Shown here one piece after another: positions 1-5,663 of a stretch of DNA of 8,714 nt; the stretch's first letter is position 1, and the number at the start of each line of letters is the position of its first letter. The stretch is from Planctomycetes bacterium RIFOXYC2_FULL_41_27 (GTDB lineage Bacteria; Planctomycetota; Brocadiia; Brocadiales; Brocadiaceae). The notes below the pieces were generated by a model. It did no database searches. It saw only the letters and a list, made by a program, of their open reading frames with translations, and was not told the DNA's origin. The stretch is taken from contig MHZD01000198.1 in NCBI GenBank assembly GCA_001828645.1, positions 1 to 8,714 of the forward strand. The letters run 5' to 3'. The position numbers and the translations under genes are program-made.

Positions 1-598
1 AAAATATGTCATGGGTTAATCCATGTACGCCGCCGACAACGACTGCCTTTACACGACCCATCCGAAGAAAATCTGAGGCATAAATAATAGCATCGACACT
101 GCTTGTTACGCCGTTTGAAATGGTGGTATTGAGACCTGTGGCCTTACAGAAAATAGAGGCACGGCTTGCTGGCGCATTCAACACTGTATTAGGAAAGTCC
201 ATGGGATTGACATAATTAGTGCCTTCACGCAAAGACTGGAAATCAAAGGAACTGATGCTGTCAATACTTCCATAGGTAGAGCCAACAACAATGCCTAGTT
301 CATCACCGCTATAGGTATTGTTTTCCAGGTTCGCATCTTTGATGGCAAGAACCGTCCCGGATGATACAAGAAGGGAGGTTCTATCGATATGTCGGATTCC
401 TTTTTGCCCTAGATAAATCTTAGCATCAAAATCAGAGATTTCACCCGCCTGTTTGCTATTAAATTTACTTACATCAAACAGGGTGACGGGTTTTATACCC
501 GATACACCTTCAGTTAAATTTTTCCAAAAACTATCCTTGTCTGCCCCGAGAGGCGAGATAACTGAAACACCTGTAATAACGATTCTCGTTTTTTCCAT
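1..598 (-). CDS. Chain-length-factor-like beta-ketoacyl synthase homologue, partial (C-terminus beyond window)
   Basis: The reading frame is open from an ATG at 596-598 to the window edge, giving 199 N-terminal residues of a thiolase-fold ketosynthase. It opens with MEKTRIVITGVSVISPLG, the usual FabF-type start, and carries the GSTYGSI and VVVGG landmarks. Aligned with the ketosynthase encoded just upstream, the nucleophile-elbow motif TACAAG reads NGVTSS, so the catalytic cysteine is replaced by Val164. A ketosynthase without this cysteine cannot carry an acyl thioester. In type II polyketide systems such proteins (KS-beta, chain length factor) pair with an active KS and shape its pocket, though the classic ones have Gln at this site. 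An AGAAGG Shine-Dalgarno lies 6-7 nt before the start, which follows the KS stop codon by 13 nt. The His/His half of the active site lies outside the window. The two proteins look like a tandem duplication. The family is certain; the chain-length-factor role is inferred. Confidence 0.85.
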   Translation of the reverse strand, partial: MEKTRIVITGVSVISPLGADKDSFWKNLTEGVSGIKPVTLFDVSKFNSKQAGEISDFDAKIYLGQKGIRHIDRTSLLVSSGTVLAIKDANLENNTYSGDELGIVVGSTYGSIDSISSFDFQSLREGTNYVNPMDFPNTVLNAPASRASIFCKATGLNTTISNGVTSSVDAIIYASDFLRMGRVKAVVVGGVHGLTHDIF

Positions 599-611
599 TA
601 CAAACCTTCTT

Positions 612-1832
612 TTATCCTGGGAACTTTTTTACAACCAGGCAGCTATTGTTACCGCCAAATGCATGGGCATTGTTCAAAGCAATATTTACCGGTTGTTTTC
701 TCATAACATTAGGTACATAATCCAGATCACATTCCGGATCCGGCGTTTGATAATTTATTGTAGGCGGAATGGTATCGTTCTGTACAACCAATGCACAAGT
801 AATTGCCTCAATTGCACTGGCCGCACCCATTGTATGCCCAATCATGGATTTTATTGAACTAATTGCAAGGTTCATGGGTTTATTCCCAAACACCTTTTTA
901 ATTGAAATCGTTTCAGCCTTGTCATTGGCAGGAGTTCCCGTTCCATGTGCGCTAACATACTGGACATCTTCAGGACTCAGGTTTGCGCTTTTTAAAGCCT
1001 TTTTCATGGCAGAGACAACACCTTCACCGTCGGGATGTGGTATCGTAATATGGTACGCATCACAGCTAAGCCCATAGCCGATAATTTCAGCATAAATATT
1101 CGCATTTCTTTTTGTTGCATGTTCAAGCGATTCAAGAAGAAGCATTCCTGCACCTTCGCCCACCATCATGCCTTTTCTGTTTTTGTCAAAGGGCTGGCAG
1201 ATATCAGGAGCAATAGCGCCCAGTCTGGCGAATCCCGTATAGGCAACTTTCGAAAAAGGATCCGAGCCACCGGAAAGCATCATGTCCACCCTTCCAAATT
1301 TAATCAAGTCATAGGCATATCCAATTGCATAATTACCCGCAGCGCAAGCAGTGGGGATAATCGTATTAGGCCCCTTCAAACCAAACTCAATAGCAATATT
1401 AGCCGGGATATTATTACACGGATGCTTCAAAAACAGGTCTGGGTCGACCTTATCTTCACCATCTTTATGCCTGATATAATTAACCTTCTCCAGAATTTGT
1501 ATTTCACCCGCGGTTGTTCCAACAGAGACCCCAATCCGTTCTAAATCAACTTTACTCAAATCAAGCTTTGCATCGTTTAAGGCCAGTTTTGTGGCTGCTA
1601 TCGCAAACTGAGAACCTTTGCCTATTTTTTTGAGAATGTCGTTTTTTATATAATCCGCATAATTGAAATTTTTTACTTCACATCCTTTATGAACCTTATA
1701 ACCAGAAGTATCAATGCACGTCACGTCGTCCACACCAGATATCCCGGCAATCAGGGCATTCCAAAAGGCGTCCTTGCCTGACCCGATAGGGGTGATCATT
1801 CCTACGCCCGTTATCACAACACGTTTATTCAT
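612..1832 (-). CDS. fabF: Beta-ketoacyl-ACP synthase, FabF/KAS II type
   Basis: This complete 406-residue protein has the normal FabF length. It catalyses decarboxylative Claisen condensation of malonyl-ACP with an acyl group held on its cysteine. The full Cys-His-His set is visible: Cys163 in PTACAAG, His296 in [13 protein letters not shown], and His333 in [13 protein letters not shown], with Lys328 just before it. The C-terminal glycine loop reads AFGGNNS (391-397) instead of the common GFGGTN, a difference at the substrate gate. The start ATG lies 3 nt after the stop of the dehydratase gene and no clear Shine-Dalgarno precedes it, so translation is probably coupled. A second ketosynthase lacking the cysteine follows 13 nt downstream, which suggests a heterodimeric KS/partner pair rather than housekeeping fatty acid synthesis. 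The enzyme family is secure; assignment to a specialised pathway rests on the neighbours. Confidence 0.93.
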   Translation of the reverse strand: MNKRVVITGVGMITPIGSGKDAFWNALIAGISGVDDVTCIDTSGYKVHKGCEVKNFNYADYIKNDILKKIGKGSQFAIAATKLALNDAKLDLSKVDLERIGVSVGTTAGEIQILEKVNYIRHKDGEDKVDPDLFLKHPCNNIPANIAIEFGLKGPNTIIPTACAAGNYAIGYAYDLIKFGRVDMMLSGGSDPFSKVAYTGFARLGAIAPDICQPFDKNRKGMMVGEGAGMLLLESLEHATKRNANIYAEIIGYGLSCDAYHITIPHPDGEGVVSAMKKALKSANLSPEDVQYVSAHGTGTPANDKAETISIKKVFGNKPMNLAISSIKSMIGHTMGAASAIEAITCALVVQNDTIPPTINYQTPDPECDLDYVPNVMRKQPVNIALNNAHAFGGNNSCLVVKKFPG

Positions 1833-1835
1833 AAA

Positions 1836-2288
1836 CTATACCAAAGCACTTTTTTCTGCAATGCCGAAGGTCAACGATGCCTTCGCAACGGTTTTTTCTT
1901 CAACTTTTACGGTTGCCTGAACAATAGCGCCCTTGGAGACAATTTTTTCCACGATAATTTCTACGAAGAGTTGATCGCCGGGGAATACAGGTTTTGTAAA
2001 CCGTGCATTGTTAACCGATGCCAATAAAAAAACGGTATTCTTGTCGTTTTGCTGGGCGGGGAGGCTCTTCTTGAATAATATAATGGAAGCCTGTGCCATC
2101 GCTTCGATGATCAAGACCCCTGGCATGATAGCAAAATCAGGGAAGTGACCGACAAAGACAGGTTCGTTGCCGGAGACATTTTTTACACAAACAATTTTCT
2201 TCCCCTCTTCGAACTCAACAACCCTATCGATAAATAGAAAAGGATATTTTTGAGGCAGAAGAGATCGAATTTCCTCAAATAATATCAT
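1836..2288 (-). CDS. fabZ: 3-hydroxyacyl-ACP dehydratase, FabZ-like hotdog fold
   Basis: This 150-residue single-domain hotdog protein has the usual FabZ length. FabZ removes water from 3-hydroxyacyl-ACP to give the trans-2-enoyl thioester. Landmarks are LLPQKYPFLFIDRV (10-23), GHFPDFAIMPGVLIIEAMAQ (47-66) with the catalytic pair His48 and Glu62, and the ARFTKPVFPGDQL loop (95-107). Two positions differ from the common pattern: Gln13 where LPHRYPF-type enzymes have His, and Ala53 where the proline of HFPxxPIMPG is expected. Both lie near the active-site entrance. The gene follows the ACP after a 192-nt gap and nearly abuts the ketosynthase gene. No convincing Shine-Dalgarno precedes the ATG. 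FabA is less likely, because the MPGVLIIEAMAQ form is FabZ-like. The substrate in this cassette is unknown. Confidence 0.9.
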   Translation of the reverse strand: MILFEEIRSLLPQKYPFLFIDRVVEFEEGKKIVCVKNVSGNEPVFVGHFPDFAIMPGVLIIEAMAQASIILFKKSLPAQQNDKNTVFLLASVNNARFTKPVFPGDQLFVEIIVEKIVSKGAIVQATVKVEEKTVAKASLTFGIAEKSALV

Positions 2289-2392
2289 TTTATGTATGCT
2301 TTTTTCATATTAATCATGTTACGTATTACTAGTTAATCTTGTTACACTATATTATTATGTTCTAAATTATTTTTTTACATTTTGAATAAAGT

Positions 2393-2442
2393 TTTACCCC
2401 CCTTTATCTATCATTCATTAATAAGGGTAAAGAAGGGGGGGG
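2393..2442. repeat. GC-rich imperfect inverted repeat in the ACP-dehydratase gap
   Basis: Six Cs (2397-2402) followed by TTTA face TAAAGAA and eight Gs (2428-2442). A second, mutually exclusive 7-bp stem is possible between TTTACCC (2393-2399) and GGGTAAA (2425-2431). It stands out in a very AT-rich 192-nt spacer between two genes of one operon. No T-run follows on the transcribed strand, so it does not look like a standard terminator. It could reduce read-through or protect the ACP message, or be a decayed copy of a mobile palindrome. The layout resembles the hairpin at 7923-7967. Confidence 0.55.
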
Positions 2443-2480
2443 AATTGGTTTGTGCCTTGCTGCTCTATATATCAAGCATC

Positions 2481-2750
2481 TTATGAGGTGAGTTTGCCGC
2501 TCTCTGCCAATACTGATTTTGTTAAACCAATCGTCGCGCTTAATGAGGTAATATCAACAAGCTTTTCTTCAGGTATTTGCACTTTAAACTTCTTTTCAAT
2601 GAGTGCAAGAATTTCAAGGGCTAAAAGGGAATCTATCTCTAGATCTTTAAAGAAATTAGCGTCTCTTTTATCCCATATCTCCTTTTCGTCTAACTCAGTA
2701 ACCTCTGCGACGATTGCGGTTACACCTTTTTCAATCTCTCCGGCGTTCAA
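2481..2750 (-). CDS. Acyl carrier protein
   Basis: This 89-residue acidic protein is about the length of a stand-alone ACP (75-90). The attachment motif is EIDSLLALEI, with Ser41 as the expected 4'-phosphopantetheine site, followed by a helix (EKKFKVQIPEEKL) typical of ACPs. It would carry growing acyl chains to the dehydratase and ketosynthases encoded downstream on the same strand. The start is a TTG at 2748-2750, chosen because AAAGGAGG lies 7-8 nt before it; there is no in-frame ATG nearby. The DSL core is preserved, but the surrounding residues (IDSLLALE rather than DSLDTVE) differ from housekeeping AcpP, which fits a pathway-specific carrier. A strong promoter lies upstream. Whether it serves general fatty acid synthesis cannot be settled from this window. 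Confidence 0.88.
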   Translation of the reverse strand: MNAGEIEKGVTAIVAEVTELDEKEIWDKRDANFFKDLEIDSLLALEILALIEKKFKVQIPEEKLVDITSLSATIGLTKSVLAESGKLTS

Positions 2751-2751
2751 A

Positions 2752-2762
2752 ATTATCCTCCT
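2752..2762 (-). promoter_or_regulatory. Strong Shine-Dalgarno setting the TTG start of the ACP gene
   Basis: Read on the minus strand, AAAGGAGG is followed by ATAATT and then TTG. It is the only good ribosome-binding site in the region and supports the unusual TTG start codon at 2748-2750. Confidence 0.75.
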
Positions 2763-2825
2763 TTAATAAACTACCTAAACAAAAGACACATATATACTCA
2801 TAGTAATTTTGAAAACAACGGAAAT

Positions 2826-2854
2826 ATAGTAGCAGACATAATTTATATTGTCAA
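2826..2854 (-). promoter_or_regulatory. Sigma-70-type promoter for the ACP-dehydratase-ketosynthase operon
   Basis: On the minus strand there is a perfect -35 TTGACA (2849-2854), a 17-nt spacer, and a -10 TACTAT (2826-2831, five of six consensus). Transcription would start near 2818-2820, leaving an untranslated leader of about 70 nt before the ACP. This is the best promoter match I noticed in the window. It places the operon start downstream of the 203-residue protein gene, so the two are probably transcribed separately. Confidence 0.7.
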
Positions 2855-2912
2855 TAATATTCTTTAGCTTGATAGAAAAGAAATTAAGCTTTCGGTAACG
2901 ACTTTTTCCATT

Positions 2913-3001
2913 ACTTTCCTGCAAAGCAGAAGCTTTGCAGGAAAGTGCGTTCCCAAACAAACGGAGTTTGGGAACGAACCAATACACTCGGAGGAATTGG
3001 T
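2913..3001. repeat. Three consecutive palindromes (REP-like hairpin run)
   Basis: Palindrome 1 is a perfect 15-bp stem (2913-2927 with 2932-2946) around an AGAA loop. Palindrome 2 is a perfect 11-bp stem, CGTTCCCAAAC (2948-2958) with GTTTGGGAACG (2966-2976), with a 7-nt loop. Palindrome 3 is a shorter 6-bp stem, ACCAAT (2978-2983) with ATTGGT (2996-3001). They sit back to back with only 1 nt between each, in otherwise AT-rich spacer. Perfect stems without T-tails suggest a dispersed palindromic repeat rather than a terminator. It could still end transcripts of the upstream minus-strand gene or protect their 3' ends. Confidence 0.75.
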
Positions 3002-3204
3002 ACATGCAAGGGCACCCTAAAATTCAGTCGGTATTCATCACAACTGCAGAAATTTCATAGGCAGAGTAGTGCAACCAACCAAATTTAAAACGTCTGATAA
3101 TAACTATTATGTTATAATCCAGAGCAACTTTACCAATTCTTGTATATTCGCATTTTTTTGGTTATGTATTCCAAACTCACCTTTCATCAAAAAACGCAAC
3201 ACAC

Positions 3205-3816
3205 CTATTTTGTCTTCCTTGGTACCCTCTTTTCTGATATGGATCCATGTTGTCTGAGTTTATCCAGTACACTTAATGCCTTATATATTTGCCTTTCTAA
3301 AATTGTTTCATATTTAGATAATTCTTCAAGCTTGTTTTTCCCTTCAGTTATTTTTAAGGCCTTTAACTGTGACAGTTCTTTATTTGTCCTTTTTCTAGTC
3401 CTAAAAAATCCTTGCTCATACTCCTGAATGCAAGACGACTCAAATTCTATTATTTGACTTTCTATCTTCAAACACCGTTTCAATCGCCAAAGACTAGAAA
3501 TAATACGGTCTACAATAATTGATTCTATTTCGCTTGAGGGTATTAATTCTTTTACAATCCTATTTCTGAGATCATCAAGTTCTGATACACTTTCACCTTC
3601 TATTAATATTTCGCTGCTAAAGATATACTGCCTTGCAATACTTTCCGCAGGTTTTACTGTTTCAGAGGTTGTTTTGCTTTCTTTACTTTCTGATTTTGGC
3701 AGGTTCGATTGCACGGGCAGTTTAACTATTGTGCTCATTATCTTATCGACCTTTTCTTTGCTGCTGGCCTCCTTATTTTTCCTATGTAAAATATCTTCTC
3801 TCAAAATTGATGCCAT
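3205..3816 (-). CDS. Planctomycete-type protein of unknown function (WRLKR-containing family)
   Basis: This is a 203-residue, charged, soluble-looking protein with no signal peptide or membrane segment. The middle part (about 60-125) has the pattern ARQYIF...L.GES..E...LRNRIV.EL.P.SEIE...VDRI..S.WRLKR...IE, and the end has SKYETILERQIYKALSVLDKL (about 167-187). This matches, in my recollection, a widespread planctomycete family often annotated as hypothetical or transposase-linked, whose members usually begin with an NRRNALKSTGPKT-like segment. That segment is absent here and is replaced by a Lys/Ser/Glu-rich, probably disordered stretch (residues 12-58). The remainder is probably helical or coiled-coil. 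The start is well supported by GGGAGG five nucleotides before the ATG. No biochemical function is known to me. It is divergent from queE, with 232 nt between them. Confidence 0.75.
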   Translation of the reverse strand: MASILREDILHRKNKEASSKEKVDKIMSTIVKLPVQSNLPKSESKESKTTSETVKPAESIARQYIFSSEILIEGESVSELDDLRNRIVKELIPSSEIESIIVDRIISSLWRLKRCLKIESQIIEFESSCIQEYEQGFFRTRKRTNKELSQLKALKITEGKNKLEELSKYETILERQIYKALSVLDKLRQHGSISEKRVPRKTK

Positions 3817-3976
3817 AATTCCTCCCTTTCTTGTTTCGAAAATATCCGCATGGTAATAGTTATATTTATTCTGAACGGAGCGAAAAATCTAAAATTTGAT
3901 TTGAACATAATATCTCATAATTAATGAAATTATTCAATAAATATTTTCATAATTTAAATATACCGTATTACGGAGC

Positions 3977-4005
3977 TTGCTTTACTTTATGATATTTAAT
4001 AAAAT
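3977..4005 (+). promoter_or_regulatory. Possible promoter for queE
   Basis: TTGCTT (3977-3982) and TAAAAT (4000-4005) are separated by 17 nt, about 43 nt before the queE start. The -10 matches five of six consensus positions, the -35 only three. The region is very AT-rich, so chance matches are likely. Confidence 0.35.
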
Positions 4006-4048
4006 TATGCCTGTGACTTTTACTAATGTTTTACTCTGAGCTTTTGAT

Positions 4049-4684
4049 ATGAAAATTAACGAAATCTTCAAGAGTATTCAAGGAGAGACATCTTATGCCG
4101 GCCTGCCTTGCGCCTTCATACGTGTAACAGGTTGTAATTTGCGCTGTAGTTATTGCGATACCATGTATGCTTATGAAGAAGGGGAAAAAATGTCCTTGAA
4201 CACTATTCTCGAAATCATTGCCGGATTCAATACAAAAATAGTCTGTGTTACGGGAGGCGAACCGCTGTCGAACAAAGATACACCACTTTTGATCAAAGAT
4301 TTGTTGAATAAAAATTACACTGTTTTAGTCGAAACAAACGGGAGTTACGATATCCGGATAATACCACAAAAAGCTATTAAAATCATGGATATAAAGTGTC
4401 CTGACAGCAATATGAGTCATTTCATGAACTGGCAGAATATTAAGTATCTGACAAAATTTGATGAGGTGAAATTTGTCTTAAGTTCTCGTAAAGATTATGA
4501 ATGGACGAAGACCTTGATAGATAAATATAATTTATCTCAAATTGCAAATGTATTGGTAGGAACTGCCTTTGGTGCAATTTCTCCCAAAGAGGTTGTGCAA
4601 TGGATTTTGGAAGATAATCTGGATGTGCGATTCCAACTCCAACTCCATAAATATATCTGGGGGTCACAAACAAGAGGCGTATAA
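4049..4684 (+). CDS. queE: 7-carboxy-7-deazaguanine synthase QueE (radical SAM)
   Basis: This 211-residue protein has the usual QueE length. The radical SAM enzyme converts 6-carboxy-5,6,7,8-tetrahydropterin to 7-carboxy-7-deazaguanine, the ring-contraction step of queuosine synthesis. The N-terminus has the substrate-side motif FKSIQGETSYAGLPCAFIR (7-25). The cluster-binding CX3CX2C follows in GCNLRCSYCDT (Cys29, Cys33, Cys36), where the last two cysteines are the usual SAM-adjacent pair. VTGGEPL (about 67-73) and ETNGSYD are the SAM- and substrate-binding strands, and the end QLHKYIWG...TRGV is typical of the family. QueC, the next enzyme in the pathway, is encoded 140 nt downstream. No strong Shine-Dalgarno precedes the ATG, but the start agrees with the family N-terminus. 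QueD and FolE are not in the window. Confidence 0.95.
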   Translation: MKINEIFKSIQGETSYAGLPCAFIRVTGCNLRCSYCDTMYAYEEGEKMSLNTILEIIAGFNTKIVCVTGGEPLSNKDTPLLIKDLLNKNYTVLVETNGSYDIRIIPQKAIKIMDIKCPDSNMSHFMNWQNIKYLTKFDEVKFVLSSRKDYEWTKTLIDKYNLSQIANVLVGTAFGAISPKEVVQWILEDNLDVRFQLQLHKYIWGSQTRGV

Positions 4685-4689
4685 CATCA

Positions 4690-4760
4690 ATTTACGATTT
4701 ACGAGGTACGATTTGCGATTTAAAACTGAAAAGGCAAATCATAAATCCAAAATCGTAAAT
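4690..4760. repeat. Imperfect inverted repeat between queE and queC
   Basis: Arms of 28 nt (4690-4717 and 4733-4760) are about three-quarters complementary around a 15-nt AT-rich spacer. The core ATTTACGATTT occurs in the left arm and in the reverse complement of the right. It begins 5 nt after the queE stop. The arms contain repeated ACGATTT/GCGATTT units, so this looks like an intergenic repeat element inserted into a two-gene operon. Transcribed, it would form a long hairpin between the two reading frames. Confidence 0.6.
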
Positions 4761-4824
4761 CGTTCGACTGAGCGCTCACGACGAAGTCTAAAATTTCTCC
4801 TAAATTTTTCAGGTAATAATACCA

Positions 4825-5496
4825 ATGAAAGAATTAGCTATCGTACTGGTCAGCGGCGGTATGGATAGTTGCGTAACGGCGGCTGTTGCAAATACACAAT
4901 ACCAGATTGCTCTCTTACACGTAAATTACAGCCAGCGCACAGAATCGCGGGAGCTTAAAGCCTTTTGGAATATTGCATCGTTTTACCATATTCCAGAAGA
5001 TAGAATTCTCATATCCAACATTGATTATCTCCGCAAGATCGGTGGTTCGAGCCTAACGGACTTGAGCATGAACGTCCAGGATGCACAGTTGCATAGCAAG
5101 GAAATTCCTACCTCCTATGTCCCATTTAGAAACACACTTTTTTTGACCATTGCCGTTTCCTGGGGAGAGGTAATTGGGGCGAAGAAGGTATTTATCGGTG
5201 CCGTGGAACAGGATAGCCCAGGCTATCCTGATTGCAGGCCAATCTATTATGAAGCTTTTAATAAACTCATCAAAGTAGGGACAAAGCCCACAACTCGCAT
5301 AGAGGTAGAGACACCGCTTATAAATAAAAGTAAATCTGAGATTGTAAAAATGGGTATATCATTAAATGCCCCACTCCATCTAAGCTGGTCGTGTTACAAA
5401 AACACTGATAAGGCCTGCGGCGTATGTCATAGCTGTTTCTTACGGCTAAAGGCTTTTAAAGAAGCAAGTATTATTGATCCGATCGTTTATGCATAA
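4825..5496 (+). CDS. queC: 7-cyano-7-deazaguanine synthase QueC
   Basis: This 223-residue protein has the usual length for QueC, which uses ATP and ammonia to turn 7-carboxy-7-deazaguanine into preQ0. The PP-loop SGGMDS lies at 10-15 and binds ATP. YVPFRN (98-103) and a VEQDSPGYPDC segment (127-137) are family landmarks of the substrate pocket. The C-terminal zinc site is CYKN...ACGVCHSC, with Cys190, Cys198, Cys201 and Cys204, all four ligands present. It follows queE on the same strand and is probably co-transcribed across the repeat-containing spacer; only a weak AGG precedes the ATG. Its last 26 nt overlap, tail to tail, a small Cys-rich reading frame on the minus strand. Confidence 0.95.
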   Translation: MKELAIVLVSGGMDSCVTAAVANTQYQIALLHVNYSQRTESRELKAFWNIASFYHIPEDRILISNIDYLRKIGGSSLTDLSMNVQDAQLHSKEIPTSYVPFRNTLFLTIAVSWGEVIGAKKVFIGAVEQDSPGYPDCRPIYYEAFNKLIKVGTKPTTRIEVETPLINKSKSEIVKMGISLNAPLHLSWSCYKNTDKACGVCHSCFLRLKAFKEASIIDPIVYA

Positions 5497-5647
5497 CAGA
5501 AATGTCATCTTTCCTGCGTGACTGTTTTTTTGTATCATCAATCAAAGGAACACCTGGAATGGTTTTTATAACGCATCCCTTTGAAGTAGGAATACACTCT
5601 TTCTTGTTCAATTCACAACGCCCGCGATTTTCGTATCTGCAGTACAT
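5471..5647 (-). CDS. Small Cys-rich protein (58 aa), hypothetical
   Basis: This short frame begins with ATG at 5645-5647 and ends with TAA at 5471-5473. It starts MYCRYENRGRCELNKKEC and continues to a fourth cysteine in TSKGCVIK, giving Cys3, Cys11, Cys18 and Cys25 with even 7- to 8-residue spacing. The C-terminal half is Lys/Arg-rich and cysteine-free. Four regularly spaced cysteines in a 25-residue N-terminus suggest a small zinc- or iron-sulfur-binding knuckle. It starts 16 nt after the stop codon of the cysteine desulfurase gene on the same strand, so it could be the third gene of that operon, and it overlaps the 3' end of queC by 26 nt. No Shine-Dalgarno is visible, the main reason for doubt. 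It does not end in Gly-Gly, so it is not an obvious sulfur carrier. I do not recognise a named family. Confidence 0.5.
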   Translation of the reverse strand: MYCRYENRGRCELNKKECIPTSKGCVIKTIPGVPLIDDTKKQSRRKDDISVMHKRSDQ

Positions 5648-5663
5648 AAAATGGAATATTTAA

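Larger units (their letters stand above)
2751..3204. other. 454-bp intergenic region: ACP leader and promoter, palindrome run, otherwise featureless
   Basis: Between the ACP start and the stop codon of the 203-residue protein gene lie the ACP leader and promoter (2751-2854), an AT-rich stretch, a run of three palindromes (2913-3001), and about 200 nt (3002-3204) in which I see no gene, RNA or convincing signal. The short open frames crossing it lack ribosome-binding sites and give unrecognisable peptides. Confidence 0.6.

Noticed and set aside
612..1544. Several plus-strand open frames opposite the ketosynthase gene
   Set aside because: They are antisense shadows of a clearly conserved gene; none has a recognisable domain.
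2913..3001. Reading the palindromes as a CRISPR array
   Set aside because: The three palindromes differ from one another and have no spacers of regular length.
2775..3005. A 76-codon open frame on the minus strand across the palindromes and ACP promoter
   Set aside because: It reads through perfect palindromes and the promoter, has no ribosome-binding site, and the peptide is low-complexity and unrecognisable.
3069..3427. Short plus-strand frames opposite the 203-residue protein gene and its downstream spacer
   Set aside because: No ribosome-binding sites and no family resemblance. They overlap a gene with a strong Shine-Dalgarno on the other strand.
5500..5545. Possible terminator after queC: GTCA...TGAC followed by seven Ts
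   Set aside because: The stem is only about 4 bp, and the segment is inside the Cys-rich ORF on the other strand. Too weak to call.
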